A DNA stretch of 64,000 nt from Theobroma cacao (lineage: Eukaryota > Streptophyta > Magnoliopsida > Malvales > Malvaceae). A program made the translations under genes and the position numbers. Below, one piece after another: positions 35,901 to 49,904 of the stretch; position 1 is the stretch's first letter; the number at the start of each line of letters is the position of its first letter. A model generated the notes under the pieces. The model was given only the letters and a program-made list of their open reading frames with translations, was not told the origin of the DNA and ran no database searches. The stretch lies in the NCBI RefSeq assembly GCF_000208745.1, contig NC_030856.1, positions 10,525,104 to 10,589,103 on the forward strand, given 5' to 3'.

Positions 35901-38900
35901 ATCAAGTGAACAGTGTGACCAGATTATTTCTTTTACAGAACATTTTCCGTATTATTGTCTCCTTCTTGTAACGCAACTCCAATTTGAATTTAACTCTTAG
36001 CCTTATCATGGATTTTATTGTCATAATTCTAGTTTTACTTTAATTGAATCACACCTTTTGCAAGTCTTACACTTGTTGACAGATTGTGGCATTTTTCTGT
36101 TAGATCAGGGAACAAAAAATTAAATGTGCCCCAGACAATTACGTGTCGCATAATGTCCCTGGAAACATTGAAGGCCTTGACCACCTTGTTGCCACATAAA
36201 GGTGATGTTGAGCAGATTGAGCAAGACCTTGAAAAATTTGGTTTGACAGGAAATAGGAGTTCATTGGTTCTGGCTGGACTTCATGCTTGCGGAGATCTTT
36301 CAGTAACAATGCTAAAGTGAGTGTCAAAATATGCTTTTGAGCTATTCTTTTCCCGCTTGCTCCTATTTTAAGTTAAACTGCATGTATGTTTTGCTCCATT
36401 ATTGGTAGGCAAGGGAGAGGTACCTTCTACAACCTAGTTTCAGATTATAATCATTATAATCCCTCCTTTTCTACATTAGTATTACAAAGTAGATAAAACT
36501 TTGAGGATTATTAGAAGTATGCCTTGTTATAAGTATGTTGCTCAAACTTGGGTAAGGATGTCGAATATGGGTATGTATCTAAGTATCAGACATGTTAACT
36601 ACCCTAAACCTAAGATATCAGGATATGGCTACAAAGGGTCAGCGAAGAGGACATGGGTGAATGGACTCTTAATTGGATGATTGATAATAATTATAGAAAG
36701 CTATAGTACCTCTAAAAATATTAAAAATTTCACATTCAAATATGCAATAGTATTTTTTTGAAAATTTCAAATATGCAATAGTTAAACGTAATAGATTGAT
36801 GAAGGTAAAGTAGGAGCATCAAGCATATCTAACTTAAGGATGTATCAATCCACAAAGAACAATGTCAACTATCATTCTATCAAGTTGTGGTGATGAAAAT
36901 TGAGATGAGAAATAAATAACATATCTAGTCAGTGCTCAATGCTCATTGTTTGATTGCATTGTTTGATGTTGGCTTAGTTCTACAGTTCTACATCTTTGAT
37001 ATAGGAGTTTGAATTTGTTTTTTCACAACACCAAAAAAGAATGACTATCATTAGAGATGTAGAGTCCAAAGTTATAAAAATAAACTATAAAATTTGGAAA
37101 TTATAAACTAAATGCGAAGTTAAGAAGAGTAGAAGACCAATTGCTATGGGCCAACAAGCTTACAAATCTGTTGGTCCCAACACAAACTATTAGTCCACAA
37201 TACATAAGTTACTTTTTTTTTGGCCTATAATACATAAGTTACCTTCCCTTTCTCTTTGAAAACCTAGCTGACTTGTCATTACCTAGCAACCTGTTCTACC
37301 ATTTTCTCCCTTTTTGCTTCTTTGATGGCTCACATCAATCTTGTGTTGGTAAAACCACGACTGCCTTTGCGATACCCTGGCCAACCTTCTGTTCATTTCT
37401 TTTGTTCTATTTGTCTTTGTTAAGGTGGAGCCATTGCTACCATGCTTGATCGGTAGCAGGCCAGTTGTGTTGATCCTTGTGTGCGATTGTGTTCGGATAA
37501 ATAATATTATTTTTGTTTTGTTTTCTCGAATCCAGTTGTTTTGGATATGTTCTCAACATAGATGTGTAGAGGGGCGATGTGCGTTCGTGGTTCATTGAAG
37601 GTAATTAGTTGACCATTGAAGGTTTGAAAGAAAGCTGTGAATGACCATGATGAGAAAAGTAACATAGCTTTTTGAAATTTTTGAATTTTTGAATTTTTTG
37701 ATAGTGTTCATAATCATAGCCTATAAAGTACGGATATGGCTCACCCCCATGCGTGTATGTGTTGTGTCTGACACATACTTACGTTCGACACATTGGGATA
37801 CATATTCGACAAACAGATACAAAAAAATATTTTATTCGAACATAGTTGGACATGGGGATCAATATTGAAATTCAAAAGAGAAATAGAACAAAATGAACAA
37901 CAGAACATTGTTGGTTTGTTGCCAGTGAAGCATGGTAGTAGTGGCTTTACCTTGACCGTAAGGGTAAGAGGATTCTTGAGTACAAAGAGGAATAGAAGAA
38001 AAAAAAAAAATGGAGGGAAGGCTGGCTTGGTTTACCAGCACAACATTGACGTGAGCCATCAAAAAAGAAAAGAGGAAGGAAATGGTATAGGGGGCTATTG
38101 GGTAAAGACAGGTCAGCTAGGTTTTCAAATGGAGGGGAATAGTAACTCATGCATTATGGGTTGGACAAAAAGTAACTTATGTATTATAGGTATTACAAAA
38201 AGTAACATGTATTAAGCTTGTTGGCCCATAGCATTTGGTCTTAACATATTTAAAGCCCAAAACTGAAGACTATGCTGCCTATTTACAAAAATTTTTTGTA
38301 AGACAGTTAAATTACTCAATAATTTTATTAGTGTTAATATAAAAAGTTTTATATTGATTTAATTTTTTTTTTTTAAACTTTTTAGTGTTAAAATTAATTG
38401 TGTATTGCTGTGTCGTATCCTTGTCTGTTTCCGTGTTCTTGCTGTCCAAATTCAATTGCTAGCTGAACATCCTCATCCTCATTATCATCAAATACCCCTA
38501 CTTCCAATTCTGGGTCATCAAGAGATAAAATTTTAAAATTCAGCTGAAGTGTTTCCCCTGTATCGAAGTGGTCTCCACCTATTAGATAAAATATATAAGA
38601 AAAAGGTCAAACAATATAGATGATGATGGTCAATAATAAATTATTAGTCAAACTAAAACTTTAATGTATCAAAGAAAACAACCAACTAAACGTTAATATT
38701 ACCTAAATCTCAATAATTAGTTGGATCTTTTGTGTAATCTTGGACAAAGATTGCAATGAACAAATGCCAAGTCTTCAACTTTAGTTACAGCAGGTCTATT
38801 TCTTTTAACTGTTTGAGTTAGAGAATATTCTCCTATTCCTTTTACTGCATGAGGATGATGCTGCTTGGGGAAGCAAATTGAAAGCAGATGTTTAGCAATG

Positions 38901-41900
38901 GTGTTGAAGCCCCATAATTGGCCAACCAAGATAAAGGCTACTCTCTAGCATCCACAACATGAGGTTCATTGAAGAAGTCTGAGCCACTAAAAGAGGCTTC
39001 ATATTCCTCATAAACTTTCTGCAAATCATTTTGATTTGGAAAGTACCTTTTAAAAAGCATTTGTCTCTAGTCATAAAGACTTCCTCGTTAGACATTGAAC
39101 CCCATTGCCCTCATCTTGAAGCCAAACCTCACTTGCTATTTTGGAACTAGTGAATGAGCCACACAATGTAGAGGACTGTGATTCTTGTTCCAACTAGCCT
39201 CCAATATTAGGTGAATGGCATCAAATAAGAAAATTCTTTTGATCTAACATGCAAGCCTTCATGTTCAAAGATGGCCTTCTTCACATTCTCTATCATGGTA
39301 TCCCACATATCATGTATTAAGTGGAGTATTGGTGGAGAATCCATACCAGCAGCCCTTAACATGTCAATTATAAGCTTTGTAAAACTCAAGAAATAGTCCA
39401 GCTTATCCCAGCAACTATGACTAACAATGCATTCTTTAACTGCATGAACTTACCATCTACTACCTTTCATATTCTTTAAATGACCTCCAATCTGAATCCA
39501 TAATCATCTTTTTAAGTGCATCCTTGTTGCTGTGAAACGTTCTGCCACTATAACATTAGATGCAAACCTTGTTTCAATTGAATAAAAATCTCCTGCCGCC
39601 ACATTGTGCCCCATTTGGTGCTCCTTTTATACTATTTCGCTACGTGTCCAATATATATTTTCTTAATGCTGTTTATTTGGATGAAAGAAGTGCTACTGAT
39701 GGGGTATAAAGGGCTGACAAAGTTGTCGCCCCTCCAACTTCAACTTTTCGGATTGTTTCTAGCTTTTCCCATTTAACCTTCTTTGATTCTTAGCTTTGCT
39801 CTAAATTGCTTGAAGTGGACAGCAATGCTGGGACTAATCTATTCCCTGTGTTTCAGATTTATGTCCATTCTTTAAAGTACCTGTGCCTAAAAATTGTGAT
39901 ATACTGGTTTCATAGCCAAAAATCTAACAGATGCCATACCGGAGATTATGAGCAACAATGTGATAAGGGCTATGAAAATGCTTTAGTTTTTGTTGTTGCT
40001 TTTCTTTTTTGGACATAATCAATTTTTAAGCATATAGAATGATTAACTAAATGCAATTAATGAAAAAAGTATACACCAAATTGGAATTAAACAACACACA
40101 CACACACATTAAATTAAAGCAAAAAAAAAATGTCAAACCTAGGAATTAACCTTGGTTTATAGGTTATATTACAAAGCTATGTACTCTGTTATAAATACTA
40201 AGGTTTTGATTCACAGCTCAAGAGGAGAAACTCTCCTAATCCAGACAGATATGTCTAGATCTCATACAACCATACCCAAAACCATTCAATGGCATGAAGT
40301 ACAACTTCCAAATAGATGGAAACTTGAAAGAGTCACAACTCTTATTACCATCCAAAATATTGAAATAAATCAAGTAGCAGAATATAGAGATGGATTTGTA
40401 GAACTTGTGTTCAACAGACTACCAAGGATGCCCCCAAGGTAGTCTTTTGATCTAGGACATAGCACAGCCTCTATCAGAAGGCTAAACATTTTAGGAGAAA
40501 ACTTGTCTACCCATGAAATAAACTTTAGAACTGCTAAAGCTTCTTTTTCTTCAATACCTTCCACCATTAGGACAAATTTACAGGGAATAGATAATTCCTC
40601 AAAGATACCTCAACCCATATATAATGGACAAGAGAATAATCCAACAAACTTTCCCAATATGTCTCCAACATATTTATCAATGACTAATAATCTGAATATA
40701 AACACAAATGATAGAGAAAATTTAAAAATATTTGTATTAGAAAAAGAGTTTGCAATTGATAAGGAACGGTGTAGAAAACATTTCTACACTAACAAAAACA
40801 AGCAAAAAAGAGAAGATTATTTCAACACTTACAAAAATGAAAAGGAAGAAATCTTACAAAAATATTACAATTTTATGAACAAACATAAATTTTAATAAAA
40901 TTCTTCGAATGGTTTGAAGAATATTATTCAAAATCAATAAATGCCACAAAATATATAACCAAAGGGCAAACTACCAGAGGGGAAGTTGAATCTCAACATC
41001 CTCCTTTGGCTGAAGTTCAATATTCACAAAAAATACAAGAATAAGAGCAACTCTATTAAGAATGAGATCTTTTGATCTAGGAGAAACAGTTTCTTCGAGA
41101 GACATAAAAATGATAGTCGAACAAAACAACTATACAAATTTAAATCTCTATACTATTTCAAAACAATTGAAAAATTTAGAAAATTTGGTAGAAAACCAAC
41201 CTAAAGCCATACATAGTTTACCAACAAACATAGGAAACATTAAAACTGAGGAGCCAATTTTCAAACCTTTTGAAATTTCAAAAAGATTCCATCAAGAACA
41301 ACAAAATCAATTCTCAAGAGAAATTCAAAATCGAATTGATGCTTTAGAAAGCCAAAACTCAGGAATAGTAATCCCTGAAACACCATTACAACAAACTCAT
41401 TCAATCAATATGGTAAATCAACAAACAAATTCAGATATTCTGATAATCAACATATTAACAAAACGGTTTGAAAAGAATTTAAAAAACTTTATAACCCAAA
41501 AGTTACAGCACCAGATTTAAACATAGAAGAAAAACCAGTGTTTTAGAATAAATACAATGCTAATACAATCTACGAGTGGAACATTGATGGAATGTTTGAA
41601 TACAACATTCTCAATACACTCTAACAAATGACAATGGTGTCTGATGTATATACAACTCAAAACCAAACAGGCCAAATTACAAATCATGCGATAGCAAACC
41701 TTTTGGTTGCTGGATTTACCGGACAACTAAAAGGCTGGTGGGATAATTATCTTATCACAAATCAATAACAAGAGATATTAAAAGCCATAAAAAAAGACAA
41801 TGAAGGAAATAATATCTTAGATGAACAAGAAAGAGAAATACAGGTTGTTGTTGCAACCCTCATCTTCTCAAATATCAAAACATTTCATAGGAGACCCTTT

Positions 41901-44900
41901 CCATCTTAAAGACAAAAATTCACAATTATTATCAAATTTAAAATGCAAAAAATTAATAGATTTCAAATGGTACAAAAATATCTTTATGACAAGAGTGATG
42001 CAAAGATCTAATAACCAACAACCTTTCTGGAAAGAAAAATTTCTAGCAGGACTTCCTACTTTATTAGAAGATAAAGTTAGAAATCATATAAGAGAAATTT
42101 ACAAAGGAATAATTGCTTATGAAAATCTTACATACTGTGAGCTTATAAGTTTCACTTAAAAAGAAGAATTAAAAATCTGTTAAGATTTAAAACTCCAAAG
42201 ACAATTGAGAAAAAAAAAAACTTTATGCAAAAGAATTAGGATCATTCTGCTAATAATTTGATATTAGGCATGAATCCTTTTCTTCAAAAGCTTGTTGCTC
42301 TACAAAACAGAAAAAATATAAGAAAAATCTTCCAGAATATTATCAAAATCCAAAATATAATACGTATAGGAAAACAAAACAAAATCGAAAGGAACCAGCA
42401 AAAATAGATAAGACAATAAAATGTTTTAGGTCTGGAAAAATTGGTCACATTTCAAAATATTGTAAAATTAAAAGAAAAATTAGTCAACTTCAATGAGAAG
42501 AAGAAATTGAACCAAAAATTAACGAAATACTCATAGGATCTACATCTGATAGTGAAACATTTGCAGATAGTGAATCTTCAAAAGAATTACAGGTAGATGA
42601 AATACAAACTACATCTCAATCTTCAATAGAAAATGAAACTCTAATTTATGTCTTAACTAAAGACCAAGAATTTATGATTGAAATCATTGATAAAATTCAA
42701 GACTCAACCTAAAAAGAGAACACCTTGATAAATCAAGGTATAGGAAAACAAAACAAAATCGAAAGGAACACCTTGAACCCTAAAAACTGATAAGCCCATT
42801 ATAACAAATCAAGGACATATGTACAATATTAAAAATATCATTTTTGATAAATATGAAAAGGTTAAACCAAAACAAATAACAAATTTCTGGACTAAAGAAA
42901 CAACAATTAAAAATAAAACATCAAGTCGAATGCTTAAAAAATCCAACAGAGCAGTCCTCCTCAGACACAGAATCAAAACAACAAAAATTACAAGAATACA
43001 TGATGATCCTTACAAAAGTATCCATACAAAGATACCTAATCAGAATACATTTCTTAATCAATGATGAATTTCAAATAGAAACAATAGCACTTTTCGACAC
43101 AGGAGCAGACCAAAATTGCATCAAAGAAGGAATAATTCTAACAAAATATTATGATAAAATATAAGAAGGATTAAAAACTACCAATGTTGGAAAACTCAAA
43201 ATTACATACAAAGTTCCTAATGCAGAAGTATGCAATCAGGGAAACAAATTTAAAACTCCTTTTCTAATGGTTAAAAACATAACCCAAGATGTCATATTAG
43301 GAACTCCATTCATATCATTACTAAAACCATATAAGGTCACCAATCAGGTAATTACTATCAAAATGCTAAAACTAAGATAATCTTTTCTTTCATAGAAAAA
43401 CAAAAATCTGAAACATTAATTTACTAAAATCTTTGTCAATACACGTAAGCCAACTCAATTCATTAGTCAATCATAAACAAAGACAAATTGCTTATTTAAA
43501 AGAAGTTTCTTTTGAAAGGATAAATGAACAATTACCTAGTAAAGAAATGCAACAACGAATTGGACAAATTAAGAATGAAATAGAAAAAACAATTTGTTCT
43601 GATATCCCAATGCTTTTTGGGATAAGAAAAGACATGAATTAGAATTACCTTATCAAAAAGATTTTAATGAAAAACAAATACCTACAAAAGCACAACCAAT
43701 CCAAATGAATAAAGAAATGAAAGAATTTTGTAGAAAAGAAATCCAAGATTTATTAAAGAAAAATCTTATAAGAAAAAGTAGTTCACCTTGAAGCTATTAT
43801 GCTTTTTATGTCATAAAGAATGTAGAATTAGAAAGAGGAACACCAAGATTAGTAATTAATTATAAACCTTTGAACAAAGCATTAGAATCGATGAGGTATC
43901 CGATTCCAAATAAAAAAGATCTTTCAGAAAAACTATGTAATGCAAAAATTTTCTCAAAATTTGACATGAAAGCGGGATTTTGGCAAATCCAGATCAAAGA
44001 AAATGAAAGGTATAAAACAGCATTCACTGTCTCGTTTGGACAATATGAATGGAATGCTATGCCTTTTGGTTTAAAAAATGTTTTATCAGAATTTCAAAAA
44101 ATAATGAATGAAATATTTAATCTATATTCTCAATTTACTATAGTATACATAGATGATGTTTTAGTTTTCTCAGATAATCTAGAGAAACACTTTAAACATC
44201 TTAAAGTATTTATCAGTATTGTTAGGAAGAATGGTTTAGTCATTTCTAAATCCAAAGTTTATTTGTTCCAAACAAAAATTATATTCTTAGGTCATTATGT
44301 GAGGCAAGGAACCATAATTCTAATAGAAAAGTTCATAAAATTTGCTGAAAACTTTCTTGATAAAATCTTAGATAAAAGATAAATCCAAAGGTTTTTGGGA
44401 AGCCTTAATTATGTTGTTGACTTCTACCTAGGACTTAGAAAAATCTGCAAGCCTCTGCACGAAAGATTTAGCAAGAATCCTGTCTTCTAAACAATCACTC
44501 ATACTGAAGTAGTTAAACAAATAAAGAAATACATTAAAGAAGTTTCCTGCTTACATCTAGCGGATCCTAGTGCTCCAAAAATAGTAGAAACAAATGCCTC
44601 AGAAATAGGATATGGTGGGATTCTCAAACAAGTCAAAAACCAAAAAGAGCAAATAGTCCAATTCACTTTCAGACATTAGACCCACACTCAGCAAAATTAT
44701 TGTACTATTAAAAAAGAGATTTTATCAATAGTTATGTATTTCAAAATTCCAAAGTAATTTAGTAAATCAAAAATTTCTTTTAAGAATTGATTGCAAATCT
44801 GCCAAAGAAAATTTACAAAAAGATGTCTAAAACATTGCATCAAAACAAATTTTTGCTAGGTGACAAGCAATTTTGAGCATATTTGACCTTGACATAGACT

Positions 44901-47900
44901 ATATCAAAGGAGAATCTAATTTTTACCTGATTCCTCACTCAAAAAATTTTACAAAGAAAATTATGCCTCCGAAATTGAGAGAGCAGAAAAAGAAAGGAAA
45001 AGAAAAAGAAGAAAAGCGAGACAATTCTCCCAAAAATATCACCCAAAAACCAATTAAATTATGATATGAAATATGTACTCAAGAAGAGCTAGAGAGTTCT
45101 TCCAAAACCCAAAACATATACCAAGATGCTCAAGATCCAAATGAGTTGGATTTACAAATCAAAAAATAGATAGAATCCTTTTCCCAATCACCAGAGGTAG
45201 CCCTAGCATTGGCCTCCCAATCAGAGAAAGAAACCCTTCAAAAACAAATTGCCATTTCAGCACTCGAAGCATCCAAAGGAAAAGAAATTGTCCTACATAA
45301 ACCAAAATCTCTTCATACAATTTTTTCAACAATTCAAACAGTTTCCCAAATACAGTCATCCTCTCAAAAAAGTTCAACCCAATATTCTCGAAAAAAGTCG
45401 ACCCAAAATGTCTTGCTAATAGAAGAAGGCTTTTATGAAAAATCTTCCAATATTTCAATAAGAAAATCTTTTCAAGGGTGGCATTTTAAACCATGAGATT
45501 TACAAAAACTCTAGTAGTATTATCAAAATATTTTAATCCAGGTAGGGTCTGTTTGTTTTAAACATTAAACAGATAAGCATGATCCTAGTCTAATCACCCA
45601 CTCTACAGCTCAAATTTTAAAAGTAGTTAGACCCATTGAGTGGGGAAAAAAATTTAAATCAATTTAAAAAATTTTCAAGTAATTTCATAATGACTGTAGA
45701 CTATTGTCTTGTTTTTAACTATTGGGATTATCAACAGGTTTGGTTCAACACTTTTCTCTTTAATAACAAACATACCAGGCATTCCTGGTTAATGTTTTTT
45801 AAATTTGAAAACCAATATAAATTTTCACTATGGTTTTCACACTGGCGGAATTGGTTTGGTTCCTTAAGGGAAATACTTTCCCCAAAATTTGATGAATTAT
45901 ACAAAAAATTTTCTCAAAATTTTCAACCTGAACCAGATCAAGATAAATTGCATGTATCAATACATTTTTTTTCAAAATTAATTATTTCTTGGATTGCATC
46001 ATGGGATTATGCCTATGACATTGATCCCCACTCTGGAGCACTAATAGTCATTCGAACATTCAAGACTAAGTGGTGGGACAAATTTGATGAAAGAAAATAT
46101 GACAATCAGTTCCTGGATACTTGGTTCAATAATCCAAGACTCTGTAAAATCGCTCAAATGTCACAAGAAAATGCAAGATTCCTGGATACTCTAATACATG
46201 TATTAATCTTTCTAAGGATATTTATCAAGTTCAACCATCATTTCTATAACAATAACCTAGCATATGACAGCAACTATAAATTTACTTCTATCAAACATTT
46301 TCTAAGTCTACATGTACTACCATTCTCATTTACATGTTGCCACAAAGTATAACGTCAATATTCATTCATACGCACCAACATCCATAACCTTTTAAGCCTT
46401 TCTTAACAACACATATCCACACATTTCATTTTTTTTTCCAAGCTTCCAATTAATATAATTGCTTTCCAACCATACCAATGACATCACAATAACACTACAT
46501 ATTGCACAAAATCATTCTCACAATATTAAACTAAATATAAGGTTCAAATTGTAGCATTAAGCTTACCACTTAGTTTTAGCGTGGATTTTACTCACAAAAT
46601 TCACCATTTCCTCACACCCATGGCCACCATAGCTACCACAAATATACTTACACAATTACCAACTCCTTTCGAAAAAATACTCAAAGCTAATATCAAAATC
46701 CTTACCTTATGTCTCTTGAATCTTGAAACCCACTTGACATTCCTTCAATTGCTCTTGAATCACTCATTACCCAAGCCTTCCACTTTCCTTTCCTTTCTTT
46801 CCTTAGCCGATCCTCTCTCTTTTTCTCTTTCTTTCTTCCTTTCTCTCTTTCTTTTTCTTTCTTTCTTTCTTTCCTTTCTCCAGGCCATTCTTATCTATGT
46901 TTTTTCTTCTCATGACCAGCTGGTTCCTATCCACTCATTTTTCTACTATTTTGTTGATTTTTCCTTTCAACACAAAGCAATTTTTACTTCCTCCACGGCC
47001 ACCCACATACTTTTTCTTTCCTTTCATATATTTTTATTATTATTATTTTTTTAATAAACTTACATTCCCAATAACCCCACACAGGATGGCCGGCCATAGA
47101 GGAAATTAAAGGAAGTCAAAGCTTCTTTTGGAAGCTTTGACCAAGCAAATGATAAAATTACTATTTAGCCCTCTAAGGTTTTCACCCTTTTTAATTAAGT
47201 CCTCCTAATAACTTTTTAATTTCAATTTTTTTCTATTTTTCTTTCTTTACATGTGTACAATAAAAATATCAAAGTTGCACTTCAACATGATATTACCATA
47301 ATATTTAAATATTCACTTACTCGTTCTAGCTCTATTTAATAAAAATGTGGGCACAATTATCGTCATTTTTCTTTGAAATTCTTTCTTATTTCTTCTCCTC
47401 CACTAAATCAGTCATATAATCCTCTTTCATGATTAATTTCGATAATAGATAAAATATTAATATTTTAATATTATTTTATTTCAAAATATTTTTTTTACTT
47501 GTCGCTGCTCTTTGGCACTTAAATTGATGTTAATTGACCCTTCGTCTCGTCGATAAAGTCATATTGATTCTTATACGAGGGTACAAGGTGTTACAAACCA
47601 AGCATGTTGATAATCCCAATAGTTAAAAACAAGGCAATGATTTGTTGTCATTGTGAAATTACTTGGGAATTTTTCGAATTGATTTAAATTTTCTCTCTAA
47701 TCAATAGGTTTAAGCACTTTTAAAATTTGAGCTGTAGAGTGGGTGATTAGACTAGGGTCATGTTTATCTGTATAATGTTGAAAATATATAGATCCTGTCT
47801 AGATTAAGATATTTTCATAATACTGCTGGGGTTTTTGTAAATCACATGGTTTAAAATGCCACCCTTGAAAAGCTTTTTTTATTGAAATATTAGAAGATTT

Positions 47901-49841
47901 TTCATAAAATCCTTCTTCTATTAGCAAGACATTTTGGATAAACTTTTTTCGGTAATATTGGGTTGAACTTTTTTGAGAGGATGACTTTATTTGGAAAATT
48001 GTTTGAATTGTTGGAAAAATTGTCTAAAGAGATTTTGGTTTATGTAGGATAATTTTTTTTCCTTTTGGATGCTTTGAGTGCTGAAATGGTAATTTATTTT
48101 AAAGGGGTGTCCTTTTCTGATTGGGAGGCCAATGCTAGGGCTATCTCTGGTGATTGGGAAAGGAATTCTATCCATTTTTTGATCTGTGAATCCAACTCAC
48201 TTGGATCTTGAGCATTTGGGTATAGGTTTTGGGTTTTGGAGGAACTCTTTGGCTCTTCTTGAGTACATATCTCGTATCATGATTTAATTGGTTTTTGGGT
48301 AATATTTTTGGGAGAATTGTCTCTCTTTTCTTCTTTTTATTTTCCTTTCTTTTTTTGCTCTCTCAATTTTGGAGATATAATTTTCCCTATAAAAATTCTC
48401 TAGTGAGGAAATCAGGTAAAAAATTAGATTCTCCTTTGATATATTCTATGTCAAAGTCGAATATGTTTAAAATCGCTTGCCATCTGGTAAAAATTTGTTT
48501 TGATGCAATGTTTTGGACATCTTTTTGTAAAATTTTTTTGGCGGATTTGCAATCAATTCTTAAAAGAAATTTTTGATTTAGTAAACCACTTTGGAATTTT
48601 GAAATATATAAAGCTATTCATAAAATTTCTTTTTTAATAGTACTATAATTTTGTTGAGTGGGGGTCCAATATCTGGAAGTGAATTGGACTATTTACTCTT
48701 TTTGGTTTGACTTGTTTGAGAATCCCACCATATCCTATTTCTGAGGCATTCATTTCTCCTATTTTTGGAGCACTAGGATCCGCTAGATGTTAACAGGAAA
48801 GTTCTTTAACGTATTTCTTTATTTGTTTAACTATCTCAGTATGAGTGGCGGTCTAGGGGATAGGATTCTTCCTAAGTCTTTCGTGCAGAGGCTTGTAGAT
48901 TTTGCTAAGTCCTGAGTAGAAGTCAATAACATAATTAAGGCTTCCCAGAAACCTTTGGAGTTGTCTTTTATCTAAGATTTTATCAAGAAAGTTTTCAGCA
49001 AATTTTATGGACCTTTCTATTGGAATTATGGTTCTTTGCGTCACATAATGACCTAAGAATCTGATTTTTGTTTGGAACAAACTAACTTTTGATTTAGAAA
49101 TGACTAAATCATTCTTTGATGCAATTTTGGTCTGCTCCTGTGTCGAAAAGTGCTATTGTTTCTATTTGAAATTCATAATTGATTAAGAGATGTGTTTTGA
49201 TTAGGTATCTTTGTATGGATACTTCTGTAAGGATCATCATCTATTCTTGTGATATTTGCTGTTCTGTTTCTATGTCTGAGGAAGGCTGTTTTGTTGGATT
49301 TTCTAAATTTTTTAAGCATTATATAAACAAGGCCATATATATATAAAATACCAAACCTTCACCCATTCATCCTAGACAATATATATATAAAATTGAAAAA
49401 AAGCAAAAAAAATAAATTATATTAGTAATAATGGTATTGGAAAAATCTAGGCAAGGACCCAAAAGTGCATGCCCCGTGTATCAAAATGGTGCCAAAAATC
49501 TATAAAGATGATCATATTCAAATGGACCATGTAGTAGATAAATAGTAGTAAAGATGGTAATAATTCTCTTGGCATTTTGGCTAAAAAAATAGTTCTAGTA
49601 GTTAGTTTTTGACCACGTTTGATTACACAAATACAACATTATTTTAAAGGCAAATTGTCTATTTTCTTCGAATTTCCACATGAAAAAACTCGGCCACACC
49701 CTTAACAACCAGGCTTAGTGCCCTTTCCGTGTAGAAATTCCAGCTCTAAGACCATCCCTAGTCAAGAAAATTTTCTTTTTGACAATCTCATTCATCCTGG
49801 ACAATACATACATACATACATACATACATGCATACGTACAT

Positions 49842-49904
<63 letters not shown>

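Larger units (their letters stand above)
40150..46352 (+). pseudogene. Endogenous caulimovirid (florendovirus-like), 5'-truncated and decayed
   Basis: The order is that of a plant pararetrovirus polyprotein: the C-terminal part of a movement protein (40150-40600), a coiled-coil-like spacer and coat-like region (41060-42160, with 'GQLKGWWDNYL'), a zinc knuckle (about 42419-42470), an aspartic protease (about 43075-43120), reverse transcriptase (43640-44380) and RNase H (44390-44860). A downstream frame of unknown function follows (45636-46352). The fold order and the downstream ORF resemble florendoviruses; genus is inference. Most of the movement protein is missing and stops or frameshifts occur in nearly every domain, so this is an old, dead copy. 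Confidence 0.75.

Noticed and set aside
41062..41520. A separate cellular gene at 41.1-41.5 kb
   Set aside because: Its position and composition fit the spacer between movement and coat regions of the pararetrovirus remnant.
46581..47109. Ser/Leu/Phe-rich frames in 46.5-47.1 kb
   Set aside because: They read a pyrimidine tract inside the LTR fragment; no protein features other than low complexity.
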